In this document: one piece after another, positions 33,576 to 43,228 of the stretch | How the letters are laid out: each line of letters opens with the position of its first letter | Numbering within the stretch: position 1 is the stretch's first letter | DNA from: Caldilinea sp. CFX5 | GTDB lineage: Bacteria; Chloroflexota; Anaerolineae; Caldilineales; Caldilineaceae | DNA length: 64,000 nt | NCBI GenBank assembly: GCA_021405325.1 | Contig: QWII01000035.1 | Coordinates: forward strand, 62,001-126,000 | Direction: 5' to 3' | Notes under the pieces: generated by a model | Database searches by the model: none | What the model was told of the DNA's origin: nothing | What the model saw: the letters and a program-made list of their open reading frames with translations, nothing else | Position numbers and translations under genes: made by a program

Positions 33576-35978
33576 GTGCGACGTGCGCTGCATGATGGTA
33601 TTGAGTTCAGAACTCTGTGTTAGGGTCAACACAAGCCCATCTGACTTAGTGAAAGGAGAAATCTAGACACGACCAAAGCCTGTCAGAAAAGCGGACTGAG
33701 CCGAACCAAACTAGGCAAGAAGGTGCCGCAAGGGCTGTCCGACAAGGTGAAAGCTAGACTGCCTGAAGCCCAATCTCTGGCGTCAAAGCGTGACGCTACG
33801 GAAAGTTTGGCGAAACCGTAGCCTTGCTGCGCTGGCTGTTAGACGTAGAGACAGACCAGGACCCACTCGCACAAGGACACGATTCAGTCAGAATCGGCAA
33901 GGAGATGAATGGGCCACCTAAAGCGGACAAATGTATCATCATGACAGACCACGTGATGGCCTACCTGGTGCGAGCCACAAGGCCACGGAGCCACCGTAGT
34001 AGTCAGCAAGCGGGAAAACCGCTTACACGGCGAAGGGTGGCAGGCGACAACGGGTCTAGGCATAACCGGGAGAAAAGCGTAATGCTCGATGCTCAAAGTT
34101 ACCTAAACCTAATCCATGAGAGAGGACAGCAAGGACTTGGCCTCGAACGGGTCTACCGGAATCTACGGCGACGCGATTTGTTCCTGATGGCCTATGGGAA
34201 ACTGTATGCCAATACCGGTGCAATGACCGTCGGCGTCAACCCGCACGACACTATTGACGGCATGTCCTTAGACCGCATTGACCGCATCATTGCTGACCTG
34301 GCAACCGGTGACTATCACTGGACGCCCGTTCGGCGCACCTATATCCCGAAAGCCAACGGCAAACAACGACCCCTGGGTGTGCCAGGTTGGAAAGATAAGC
34401 TCGTCCAAGAAGTCCTCAGACGCATTCTGGAAGCGTACTACGAACCACAGTTTTCCACCCATTCGCACGGCTTCCGCCCCCAACGGGGTTGTCATACCGC
34501 GTTGGCGGAAATCGTGCAAGGCTGGAAAGGGACACGCTGGTTTATTGAGGGCGACATCAAGGGGTGTTTCGACCAGATCAACCACGAGATTCTCTTGCGT
34601 CTCATCGGTGCGAAGGTCAAAGACAACCGCTTGCTGAAGTTACTCAAAACCATGCTCCGGGCAGGCTATATGGAAGCTTGGCAGTACCACCGCACCTACT
34701 CCGGTACGCCACAGGGTGGCATCCTCAGCCCCCTGCTCGCCAACATCTACCTGAACGAACTCGACCAGTTTGTTGAACAAGAACTGCTGCCTGCGTATAA
34801 CCGCGGACGAAAACGACAGCAAAACCCGACGTATGCGGCCATTCTTCGTGGCCGAGCGCTGGCCAAAGCGACCGGCAACCGGGAAACGTATCAACAACTC
34901 ACCCAACAGATGTATCGGACGCCGTCACGAGCGGCCATCGACCCGAACTATCGCCGCTTACGTTATGTCCGCTATGCCGATGACTTCCTCCTCGGCTTTG
35001 AAGGCCCAAAAGCGGAAGCCGAAGCCATCAAGCAACGCCTACGCACCTTCTTGGCCGAACGACTGGGCTTGGCGCTATCGGCAGAAAAGACCCTCATCAC
35101 CAACGCCCAGGAAACCCCCGCACACTTCCTGGGATACAACATCCATATCTGTTGGGAGAATGCACGAATCACGGCCCAAGTCAACGGAACGAAGCGCAGA
35201 GCGGTTAATGGCTTGCCCATGCTCCGGGTGCCACCGGAAGTCAAACAACAATGGCTACGCAAGTTCAGCACCAACGGAAAACCGGCCAGACGACCGGAAC
35301 TCCAAGAGCGAACCGACTATGACATTGTGATGTGGTATCAAACCCAATGGTCAGGACTGGTCAACTACTACCAAATGGCGGTGAACGTCACGTCACTCCA
35401 CCGCGTCAAATGGACGATGGAAGTCTCGTTGGTCAAAACCCTCGCCAACAAACACAAATGTAGCGTCAGAACGGTCTATCGGAACTACCGCGATTGCCCA
35501 AAGGGCGGGCTGAAAGGCATTCGGGCCACCCTCCAGCGAGAAGGAAAACCACCTTTGGTGGCTACCTTTGGTACCAAGCCTGTCCACTATCAACGGGTGA
35601 CGACGGAACTCAACGACAACCACTTTGTTCCCTACGGCGCCACTTCACAACTCTCCGACCGGCTACAAGCCGAACAATGTGAACTATGTGGTTCGACCAA
35701 GAACATTGAGGTGCATCATGTCAAAAAGTTGGCGGATGTCCGCGAGCAATACCGCAAAGGCCACAAACCGGCCTGGGTGGTCAAGATGCTGGCGATTCGC
35801 CGCAAGACCCTGGTGGTCTGCCGCGAATGTCATCACCGCATCCATGCCGGCACCTATGATGGCCCCAAACTCACCTAGTCGCCGGAAAGCCGGATGACGG
35901 GAAACTGTCACGTCCGGTTTGGAGGGGGGCGGTTGGAAAAGTACTCACTCAGAGCAACTCGCTGGCCGTCTACCCTAC
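33576..35978 (+). mobile_element. Group II intron with multidomain protein
   Basis: The 5' end GTGCGAC is the group II consensus. The 3' region at about 35889-35928 contains the domain V-like hairpin, GGATGACGGGAAACTGTCAC with closing CGTCCGG, and the intron ends ...TACCCTAC at 35978. Both boundaries are confirmed by restoration of the transposase frame. It encodes a reverse transcriptase/maturase with an HNH nuclease. The intron lies on the same strand as its host gene, as needed for splicing. Confidence 0.92.
34082..35878 (+). CDS. ltrA: Group II intron reverse transcriptase/maturase with HNH endonuclease
   Basis: A 598-residue intron-encoded protein. Order: RT0-RT7 fingers and palm with YIPKANGKQRPLGVP, SHGFRPQRGCHTAL, GDIKGCFDQINHE, GTPQGGILSPLLANIYLN and the active-site RYADDFLLGF. 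A maturase domain X follows. The C-terminal HNH nuclease has CELCGSTKNIEVHHVKKL and CRECHHRIHAG. All expected residues appear intact. The ATG at 34082 (MLDAQSYLNLIHERG) is the usual start; the open frame upstream belongs to the ribozyme RNA. It should promote splicing and mobility of the intron. Confidence 0.95.
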   Translation: MLDAQSYLNLIHERGQQGLGLERVYRNLRRRDLFLMAYGKLYANTGAMTVGVNPHDTIDGMSLDRIDRIIADLATGDYHWTPVRRTYIPKANGKQRPLGVPGWKDKLVQEVLRRILEAYYEPQFSTHSHGFRPQRGCHTALAEIVQGWKGTRWFIEGDIKGCFDQINHEILLRLIGAKVKDNRLLKLLKTMLRAGYMEAWQYHRTYSGTPQGGILSPLLANIYLNELDQFVEQELLPAYNRGRKRQQNPTYAAILRGRALAKATGNRETYQQLTQQMYRTPSRAAIDPNYRRLRYVRYADDFLLGFEGPKAEAEAIKQRLRTFLAERLGLALSAEKTLITNAQETPAHFLGYNIHICWENARITAQVNGTKRRAVNGLPMLRVPPEVKQQWLRKFSTNGKPARRPELQERTDYDIVMWYQTQWSGLVNYYQMAVNVTSLHRVKWTMEVSLVKTLANKHKCSVRTVYRNYRDCPKGGLKGIRATLQREGKPPLVATFGTKPVHYQRVTTELNDNHFVPYGATSQLSDRLQAEQCELCGSTKNIEVHHVKKLADVREQYRKGHKPAWVVKMLAIRRKTLVVCRECHHRIHAGTYDGPKLT

Positions 35979-36535
35979 TCTATGAATATTTCCATCCCAA
36001 GACGCCAGACACACCAGGCTTTGCGGCGGTCCCCCTCCGTTTCGATGAGACGCGGGGCTTTTCCCCCGACGGCTTGCCCTTGTGTGAGGCCAACTTGCCG
36101 ATGCCGCTCAAAGCCACCTACGTGGATCGCACCCATCTCTTTGTCCATCAGTGTGGGCGCTATGCCTGTCCCTTGCGCTACCCCACCCAAACGGCGCCCA
36201 CCTGCCCCATTGCTCACGCCCGTTGGGAAAAAGGGGGCTGTGTGACCACCATGGCAACGAGTATCGGTGCACGCCTCCGTCATCAACTCGACCGCCAAAG
36301 TGCCGACTATCAGCGCATCTATCAGCAACGCACCGCCACGGAACGGATCAATAGTCAGGCTGTGGCGTTGGGCATTGAGCGACCTCATCTGCGCAATCAA
36401 CGTTCTATTGCCAACCAAAACACACTCATTTATATCGTGATTAACTTACGCGCACTCGATCGGGTGACCAACAGCAAGCAACACGCCTCACCCTGGCCTC
36501 GGCGACTCGCTTCGTTCATCCGTCACACCGCATAA
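35979..36535 (+). CDS. DDE transposase of IS-A, exon 2
   Basis: The last part of the split transposase, entered with the two bases TC completing a Val codon. It contains DRTHLFVHQCGRYACP and the catalytic Glu region RTATERINSQAVALGIERP, then a tail rich in conserved Asn (NQNTLIYIVINLR). It matches the corresponding part of the transposase at 37030. No start of its own is expected. Confidence 0.88.
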
Positions 36536-36693
36536 GAAGGGACATTGTTGGTGGCAAAATGGTTGTGCAGCCTTTTTTGTAGATCCGCAAATTGTCCATC
36601 CGTCTCGTGTAAATAATTCATGAAATAATGCTAAATTTAATTCGTCGCGACCAGTTTAATTCGTCGCTCCCCCTTTTTATTTCGTTTTCCCCT

Positions 36694-36703
36694 CCGCGAC
36701 TGG
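36694..36703. repeat. 10-bp target duplication between the two insertion sequences
   Basis: CCGCGACTGG lies between IS-A and IS-B, identical to the copies at 32213-32222 and 38770-38779. In the CRISPR repeat it is positions 10-19. Confidence 0.9.
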
Positions 36704-38769
36704 AGGTTAGGACAAATAAGAAACTGGTTCCGGTCAAAGGGGACACGTTGGAAAACCAGCCCCACAAGAAGCGAGCAAACGGGACAGAAAAAGAACTGGT
36801 TCCGGTTGGATAAGGCCGAAAAGCAAACGGGTTCCTCAATACCGACGGTAAGCGGGACAAAAAAAGAATGCGTCCCGGTTTAGCCGAAAGAACAACGCAG
36901 TTGCAGGCTCGTGACTCATCGTGAGCGGGACGAAAAGAAAACTTGCCCCGGTTTAGGCGTGTAACATGGCGCTCCTTCCGGTACAATAGGTTTGCCACAA
37001 CCAGCATTATCCCTGAAAAGGAGCAAACCATGTTACGGAAGCATTGTACCACAGTGACGCATTGGCTTGTTGACCGCATCCGGTTAGTGTGTGCGTTTAT
37101 CGGCACCAAGTGCCGACCGCACCCCGTTCCCTGCTGGCAACTCGACAAACGTCCACCGCTGAATCACCTGGCGGCCCTGCCGCGCCACCAACTGCCAGGT
37201 TTTGTACAAGAATCAACGGTGGCCTGCCATTACCTGGACTGGCTTGGCGCGCTCGACTGGGAACACTTTCCCGAAAGTCGGTGCTACCCAGCCGAAACTG
37301 ACCGGCACCGTGGCCCTGTCTCGCAACCAACGGCCCCTTATGTTGCGGCCTTCTTGGTAAAGGTTGATCGACAATTGCCTCACATGGCGCAGTTGCGGCG
37401 TTACCTCATCGAACAACCAGCACTGCCGTGGCTCTTTGGTTTCCCCCTTGTGGCCTCGACCGCTTTCCCTTGGGGGTTTGATGTGGTCGCTAGTCTACCT
37501 GCGCATCGCCACTTCAACCGCGTCCTACGACAACTGCCCAACCGGGATCTCCAGTGGTTGTTGAGCCGTTCGCTTGACCTGCTGCGTCCTTTATTGCCGC
37601 CGGGTACGCTGCTGGGTGATGAAATCTCGCTGGATACGAAGCACATTATCGCCTGGGTGAAAGAGAACAACCCCAAAGAATTTATCAAAGGGGGGCGCTT
37701 CCATAAAGAACGACAGCCTAAAGGCGATCCGGACTGCAAAGTTGGCTTCAAGGCAAACGCCAACCAAACCGCCGCTGCCCCCAAAACCGACGGCAAGCCT
37801 GGCAGCAAAGCGCGCGTGGGAGAGTATTATTGGGGGTACGCCAGCGGTCTGGTCGCCACCAAAGTGCCACACTGGGGCGAAGTGGTGTTGGCCGAACAGA
37901 CATTACCCTTTGATCATGGCGAATTGAGCTACTTCTTGCCTCTGATGCGCCAAGTCGAAGCGCGCTTGGGCCGCCGCCCACGCTTTGCCGCCCTAGATGC
38001 CGCCTTCGACGCCTTCGACGTCTACGCCTATTTTTATCATGCGGGTGGCTTGGCTGCGGTGCCGTTACGCAATCCCGGTGAACCCTTGCGCCAATTCACG
38101 CCCACGGGACTCCCGCTCTGTGCTGCTGGCTTGCCCATGCCACGCAAAATGCGCTATCGTGACCGCACTCACCTGCTGCATCACCACTGCGCTCGGTATG
38201 CCTGTCCGCTTTGCTTTCCCGCAGCCACCGCAACCCCTTGCCCCATTGACCACAAAAGTCGGGCCAAAGGCGGCTGTGTCACGGCAATGCCCACCAGTAT
38301 CGGTGTACGCTTGCGTTCGCAACTCGATCGCAAAGGCGAGCGCTTTCAACAAATCTATCACCAGCGCACCGCCACGGAACGGATCTTTAGCCAAGCGCTT
38401 GAACTTGGCATTGAACGGCCTAAACTGCGCAATGGTCGTTCTATCGCCAACCTCAACACCTTGATCTATCTAACCATCAATCTGCGCACACGACAACGCA
38501 TTCGCCAACCAGCGACCTAACGCATCTACTATCCCCCGAGGTCACTATTCCCACCAGCACCCGTTGTTTCCCTTTCTGGTTGTGGCTCGGCGCATCGACC
38601 CTGGTTACTCTGGCTCGATGCGCCAACTTTTTTTTGCCCACCAACGGTTTCACTCCCTTCGTCCCTTTTTCCTCTGGTGTCCCAGCAAACCGGGGCCACT
38701 TTCGTCCTTTTTTACGCAATTTCTATGTCTTCTTGTTGCCTTTTCGCAACTTCTATCTTGTCCTAACCT
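36704..38769 (+). mobile_element. Insertion sequence B inside the same CRISPR repeat
   Basis: A 2066-bp element. Ends: left AGGTTAGGACAAATAAGAAA, right (reverse-complemented) AGGTTAGGACAAGATAGAAG, with 12 perfect terminal bases. It is bounded by CCGCGACTGG on both sides. It holds one intact transposase gene related to that of IS-A. The ends differ from those of IS-A, so this is a separate element, not a duplicate. The 326 bases before the gene contain only low-complexity GGGACA/AACTGGTTCCGG stretches. The 249 bases after it hold nothing recognisable. Confidence 0.9.
37030..38520 (+). CDS. DDE transposase of IS-B
   Basis: A 496-residue transposase. Likely catalytic residues are Asp in EISLDTKHIIAWV, Asp in RFAALDAAFDAFDV and Glu in RTATERIFSQALELG. 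Conserved Cys in CARYACPLCFP may bind zinc. The 10-bp target duplication is compatible with IS4-type elements, but no named family can be assigned with confidence. AAAGGAG precedes the ATG at 37030. It is the intact relative that confirms the intron boundaries in IS-A. Confidence 0.88.
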   Translation: MLRKHCTTVTHWLVDRIRLVCAFIGTKCRPHPVPCWQLDKRPPLNHLAALPRHQLPGFVQESTVACHYLDWLGALDWEHFPESRCYPAETDRHRGPVSQPTAPYVAAFLVKVDRQLPHMAQLRRYLIEQPALPWLFGFPLVASTAFPWGFDVVASLPAHRHFNRVLRQLPNRDLQWLLSRSLDLLRPLLPPGTLLGDEISLDTKHIIAWVKENNPKEFIKGGRFHKERQPKGDPDCKVGFKANANQTAAAPKTDGKPGSKARVGEYYWGYASGLVATKVPHWGEVVLAEQTLPFDHGELSYFLPLMRQVEARLGRRPRFAALDAAFDAFDVYAYFYHAGGLAAVPLRNPGEPLRQFTPTGLPLCAAGLPMPRKMRYRDRTHLLHHHCARYACPLCFPAATATPCPIDHKSRAKGGCVTAMPTSIGVRLRSQLDRKGERFQQIYHQRTATERIFSQALELGIERPKLRNGRSIANLNTLIYLTINLRTRQRIRQPAT

Positions 38770-41183
38770 CCGCGACTGGGTTGATGTTGATTCCGGCTAA
38801 TGTTTAGGGGAGGTCAAATGTACGTACTACAGTTTCAATCCCGCGACTGGGTTGATGTTGATTCCGGCACGAACGCAATCCCGTATCCAGCATTGAAGGC
38901 AATGTTTCAATCCCGCGACTGGGTTGATGTTGATTCCGGCAAGACACTAAAAAAGAGTATGTGTTGGACATCGAGTTTCAATCCCGCGACTGGGTTGATG
39001 TTGATTCCGGCTTTCAAGTTGTAACACGAGTACTGTTAGCTGCTAAAGTTTCAATCCCGCGACTGGGTTGATGTTGATTCCGGCCTCTTGTGGAACGGCG
39101 TCGCCTGGGAGAGCAAGCCCGGGTTTCAATCCCGCGACTGGGTTGATGTTGATTCCGGCCCGGTCGAAGGTGTACCAGCCGCTTGGCGCCCTCACGGTTT
39201 CAATCCCGCGACTGGGTTGATGTTGATTCCGGCCCAGTGCCCCACGATTTAGCGCCGGCGCCGCTGGTGTTTCAATCCCGCGACTGGGTTGATGTTGATT
39301 CCGGCGCTGTGCTGATAGGCCGCTATGCTGCCCTCGCGGTAGTTTCAATCCCGCGACTGGGTTGATGTTGATTCCGGCTTGATTTGCGCAAATGACGGAG
39401 AATGCAATTGGGTGTTTCAATCCCGCGACTGGGTTGATGTTGATTCCGGCTGCCCAAAGCACCCCGGAAGATGTCTTTTGAGTAGTTTCAATCCCGCGAC
39501 TGGGTTGATGTTGATTCCGGCACGACTTGGCGAACAGGGAAGGTCTTCAGATGATTGTTTCAATCCCGCGACTGGGTTGATGTTGATTCCGGCGTTACAA
39601 CCCAAGCGGTTATCCGTACAGGTACAACTGTTTCAATCCCGCGACTGGGTTGATGTTGATTCCGGCTAGCAAGCCGGGTGACATTTACTATGTCTACGAC
39701 TTGTTTCAATCCCGCGACTGGGTTGATGTTGATTCCGGCGCGCAAGCCTTCAATGTCGATTTGTTTGGAGAGAGGTTTCAATCCCGCGACTGGGTTGATG
39801 TTGATTCCGGCGATTTTCCGTTGATTCTAGGACTCTATTTTACGGTTGTTTCAATCCCGCGACTGGGTTGATGTTGATTCCGGCTTCCGGTGTGGGAGTT
39901 ACTCCTTTTGGCATTTGATCGTTTCAATCCCGCGACTGGGTTGATGTTGATTCCGGCAAATCATAGAAGCGATGTAGCTCATCTGGTACAGTGGTTTCAA
40001 TCCCGCGACTGGGTTGATGTTGATTCCGGCAACCAGATTCATTTCAGTAGCTCTGAGAGACGGATGTTTCAATCCCGCGACTGGGTTGATGTTGATTCCG
40101 GCGTCAATTTGTGCAGACTCACATCTTTCGTATAGTAGTTGTAATCCCGCGACTGGGTTGATGTTGATTCCGGCAAAACGATTGGGTTGCTACAGGCTGA
40201 CCTAACAAGTTGTAATCCCGCGACTGGGTTGATGTTGATTCCGGCGACTTTTTTTGTTCTACTTTTGAGATGAGACTTGTTGTAATCCCGCGACTGGGTT
40301 GATGTTGATTCCGGCTTGCGGTACTCGGCTGGGGTGGGGGTGAGCGAAGCTTGTTGTAATCCCGCGACTGGGTTGATGTTGATTCCGGCACAGCCCCTAT
40401 TCGTGGTCGGGTTACATCGATTTGTTGTAATCCCGCGACTGGGTTGATGTTGATTCCGGCCTGGAAAGTTGCATCGGGCGAACTCGCCAAATCTCTGTTG
40501 TAATCCCGCGACTGGGTTGATGTTGATTCCGGCCCAGGTCAGCCACATAGCCGGCATAGGTGAACATCAGTTGTAATCCCGCGACTGGGTTGATGTTGAT
40601 TCCGGCCCCCGGTCGCCGCTTTTTGTTATCTTCGCTGCTTCATCGGTTGTAATCCCGCGACTGGGTTGATGTTGATTCCGGCTTCCCTCTCATCGCACAA
40701 CACTCTCTATGTTGACCTGTTGTAATCCCGCGACTGGGTTGATGTTGATTCCGGCCTCAAATTACTTATTTGGTTTAACCAAAGTTCAGTTGTAATCCCG
40801 CGACTGGGTTGATGTTGATTCCGGCGCGTGTCCCTGTGTAAGGGTTGCTACTATCAAGCAAGTTGTAATCCCGCGACTGGGTTGATGTTGATTCCGGCCT
40901 GAATATCAGTCAACTCAGATTCAAACAATTGTGTTGTAATCCCGCGACTGGGTTGATGTTGATTCCGGCAACTCCACAAAGCACCAGGGTTGTCTAGCAG
41001 TGTTGTAATCCCGCGACTGGGTTGATGTTGATTCCGGCTTTCAAATTAAGTTACCAGACGGAAGTTTGGTAGGAGTTGTAATCCCGCGACTGGGTTGATG
41101 TTGATTCCGGCTGAGCCTGTAGGAGCGATTGATACAGTAGTAATATGTTGTAATCCCGCGACTGGGTTGATGTTGATTCCGGC
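38770..41183 (-). CRISPR. CRISPR array, leader-proximal part (34 repeats, first one interrupted)
   Basis: Starts with the 28-nt remainder of the repeat cut at 32222. Eighteen variant A repeats (start GTTTCAATCC) lie at 38832, 38904, 38975, 39048, 39123, 39197, 39269, 39342, 39414, 39485, 39557, 39630, 39703, 39775, 39848, 39921, 39994 and 40066. Fifteen variant B repeats (start GTTGTAATCC) lie at 40138, 40209, 40279, 40353, 40424, 40497, 40570, 40646, 40719, 40789, 40862, 40933, 41002, 41075 and 41147. The repeats are otherwise uniform over the 37 nt. The leader and cas genes lie to the right. Confidence 0.98.
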
Positions 41184-41606
41184 GCCTTGCTCGCATCGTC
41201 CCACCGCTCAGAGAGCGATTTACGCTTTTCTCCCACTTTGGGGGAAAACCGGGCGAAAAATAGGGAAAGGAGCGACAAAAGGGCAGGGTTTTTGTCCTTT
41301 TTCTCCTACCGGCGAGCATCGCCGCTTTGGCCGGTTTTTCTCGTTCATCCTGACGGGTAATTTGGCCCGTTTCTGATGGCAACGGCGCCACGTAACGGCA
41401 GCGCTACCACTGGTAATCGGGGCCATTGTCTGGCCTTGCGAGCATCACCGCCAGCCAAGTGGCCTACCGCGATGCTCGCAACCGGTCGATCGTTGGTAAG
41501 ATGCTGTTGTTAAAGAACGGCTTACAAAAAGTATACCTCACTGCGCTGTGTTTGCCAAATTGTAGGAGGAACGATGTTTGACGAGTTGCTATCGGTATCA
41601 AGCTGC
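41184..41606 (-). promoter_or_regulatory. CRISPR leader with sigma70-type promoter
   Basis: On the minus strand TTGGCA (41558-41553), a 17-base spacer and TATACT (41535-41530) form a near-consensus promoter pointing into the array. The transcript would start near 41523 and run about 340 bases of leader before the first repeat. The leader contains ACCCTGCCCTTTTGTCGCTC-type stretches but no gene. It lies directly behind cas2. Confidence 0.75.
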
Positions 41607-41903
41607 CTAGATCAGATAAAGCGTCGGCTCCGCCGGCGGCGGGTCGCCCACTGTCTCCACCTTGTGGCGACAACTGCCGCAGAGGGCGTAGAAGCGCACC
41701 GAATCGTGGCTCTCCTCCAGATGGCGCTCCAGTTGACGGCGCAACTGCAAATATTGCTTCTCGCTCAGAAAACACTCAAAGAGGCTATACTGCGTCCACT
41801 GTCCATAGCCACTCAACGTCTTATGCACCTTCGCCCGCCGTTTATCCGAGCTAATATCATAGGCGATAACGTAAAAAGTTGTCTCTTTTGCCAACCGTTT
41901 CAT
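41607..41903 (-). CDS. cas2: Cas2
   Basis: A 98-residue protein with the Cas2 ferredoxin-like fold. FYVIAYDISSDKRRAKVHKTLSGYG carries the conserved Asp after strand 1, and WTQYSLFECFLSEKQYLQL follows. It forms the dimeric core of the Cas1-Cas2 integrase that inserts new spacers at the leader end. It is the last cas gene before the leader, 88 bases after cas1. Confidence 0.95.
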   Translation of the reverse strand: MKRLAKETTFYVIAYDISSDKRRAKVHKTLSGYGQWTQYSLFECFLSEKQYLQLRRQLERHLEESHDSVRFYALCGSCRHKVETVGDPPPAEPTLYLI

Positions 41904-41991
41904 CCTTTACATACCGTGTACCGTGTTGCGTATTCCGTGTTGCATCTCCACAACCAGAACTTCTTGTCTTCTTGTCCTCTTGTCTTCTTGT

Positions 41992-43068
41992 CTACCGCAC
42001 CTGAAACGCACGATAGGTTGGGATTTCCCCAAGCAGGAACTTGGCAAGCAGGCGCGCTTGCAATTCCAGGCAGCGGCGGTAGGTGGCTTTATAGCCGAAG
42101 ACGGGGTGTTGGATTTCAGTGTTGAGGCGCGCTTCAAATTGTTGGAGGAAGAGCTTGCGACCAGCGGCGGTCAGTTGCCAGGCGCCCAGTTGTTCCTCAA
42201 AATGTTTGGCCTGCAGGATCTGCTTGTTGATCACCGTCAGCACCACTGAATCGACAATCGGTGTGCGCATCTCTTCCATCAGGTCGAGCGCCAGGGCCGG
42301 TTTGCCGTAGCCTTCGCTGTGGAGAAAGCCGATGTAGGGGGCGAAGCCGACAATTTGCACCGCGCTGAGGACATGGTTCAGCAACAGCGTATAGCCAAAA
42401 CTGAGCAGCGCGTTGACCGGGTCGGTGGGCGGGCGACGGTGGCGACCGGTGAAGCCGAGATCCTGTTTGAGCAGCGGGCCAAAGCCGCGAAAAAAGGCGG
42501 CGGCGCCGGCCCCTTCCATGCCCTGGAGCGTCCCCAGCGCCGAGCCTTGTTGCGGGCGGGTCGGATCGAGCGGGCCATCCTCTTCGATCTCCAGGCGATC
42601 GACCTCGCTGATCATGGCGGCCAGCGTTTCGGCGGCGGCGGTCAGCGTGGCCGATTGGGCCGGATCATCTACGGTACGGTTGCTGCGCAGGAGCAGCGTG
42701 CGCTGGTTGTGGAGCTTGCCGCGCACAAAGCGGGCCGCCAGTGTCACCCGTTGGCGATAATTTTCATGGGCGCGAAATTGGGCGGTGCGCACAAAGACAT
42801 TTTTGGTCACTTCCGGCGCCAGTCGCCCCTTGAAGCGCCCCCAGAAGTCACAAAAACAGATGTCGGCGTTCTGCTCAAGCAGGGCCAGCAGCGCCGGCGT
42901 GGTGACGGTGCTGTCGCCCAGGACGACGACCTGTTCCACCTTCATGAGGGGAATCGTCACTTTGCGCGCTTCGGCGCCGGTCTCCTGGTTGGCGGGAATT
43001 TTGACGGTTAGTGTCTCGCCGTCCTTGTTGACGACGCTATACGGTTCAGTTAAGTAAAGAGTAGTCAT
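41992..43068 (-). CDS. cas1: Cas1 integrase
   Basis: A 358-residue protein. The C-terminal catalytic region reads GFAPYIGFLHSEGYGKPAL with ALDLMEEMRTPIVDS, giving the conserved His and Asp. The conserved Glu probably lies in the helix before it (near TDPVNALLSFGYTLL). It catalyses spacer integration with Cas2. Together with cas4 it forms the adaptation module usual for type I-D. Confidence 0.95.
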   Translation of the reverse strand: MTTLYLTEPYSVVNKDGETLTVKIPANQETGAEARKVTIPLMKVEQVVVLGDSTVTTPALLALLEQNADICFCDFWGRFKGRLAPEVTKNVFVRTAQFRAHENYRQRVTLAARFVRGKLHNQRTLLLRSNRTVDDPAQSATLTAAAETLAAMISEVDRLEIEEDGPLDPTRPQQGSALGTLQGMEGAGAAAFFRGFGPLLKQDLGFTGRHRRPPTDPVNALLSFGYTLLLNHVLSAVQIVGFAPYIGFLHSEGYGKPALALDLMEEMRTPIVDSVVLTVINKQILQAKHFEEQLGAWQLTAAGRKLFLQQFEARLNTEIQHPVFGYKATYRRCLELQARLLAKFLLGEIPTYRAFQVR

Positions 43069-43086
43069 GTGTACTCCTATGGCTGG

Positions 43087-43197
43087 TTCCCACGCTCAGC
43101 GTGGGAATCCAGAGGGGACGCACTGCGTCCGGCGTTTTGACGTACCGAGAGGTGGACGCGGAGCGTCCTGTCGGCATTACGCCGCTGAGCGGCGTAA
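43087..43197. repeat. Four small GC hairpins between cas4 and cas1
   Basis: Perfect palindromes: TTCCCACGCTCAGCGTGGGA(A) at 43087-43107, GGACGCACTGCGTCC at 43116-43130, GGACGCGGAGCGTCC at 43154-43168, and TTACGCCGCTGAGCGGCGTA(A) at 43177-43197. The first three are relatives of those inside the gene at 11923. Confidence 0.7.
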
Positions 43198-43228
43198 CGA
43201 GCAAGGGCGGCTTATGGGCGCCAATCGC

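Larger units (their letters stand above)
32223..36693 (+). mobile_element. Insertion sequence A (with group II intron) inside a CRISPR repeat
   Basis: Ends are inverted repeats: left AGGGGGAAACAAACTAAATA, right (reverse-complemented) AGGGGAAAACGAAATAAAAA, about 16 of 20 matching. It is flanked on both sides by CCGCGACTGG (32213-32222 and 36694-36703), a 10-bp direct repeat taken from the CRISPR repeat. It carries one DDE transposase gene split by a group II intron. The 341 bases before the transposase hold one strong hairpin (arms CTCGACGCGACCAG at about 32253 and its complement ending at about 32289) and no other gene. Confidence 0.9.

Noticed and set aside
33824..34081. N-terminal extension of the intron-encoded protein
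   Set aside because: This stretch belongs to the ribozyme RNA; the conserved protein start is at 34082.
38564..39024. Plus-strand open frames with repeated FQSRDWVDVDSG peptide
   Set aside because: Translation of the CRISPR repeat, not a repeat protein gene.
31036..41183. Two separate CRISPR arrays
   Set aside because: The last left repeat and the first right repeat are two parts of one repeat sharing the duplicated CCGCGACTGG; the array was split by insertion.
41574..42125. Plus-strand open frame with a good AGGAGG before its ATG
   Set aside because: It runs antisense through cas2 into cas1, has no family resemblance and the AGGAGG lies in the promoter region of the leader.
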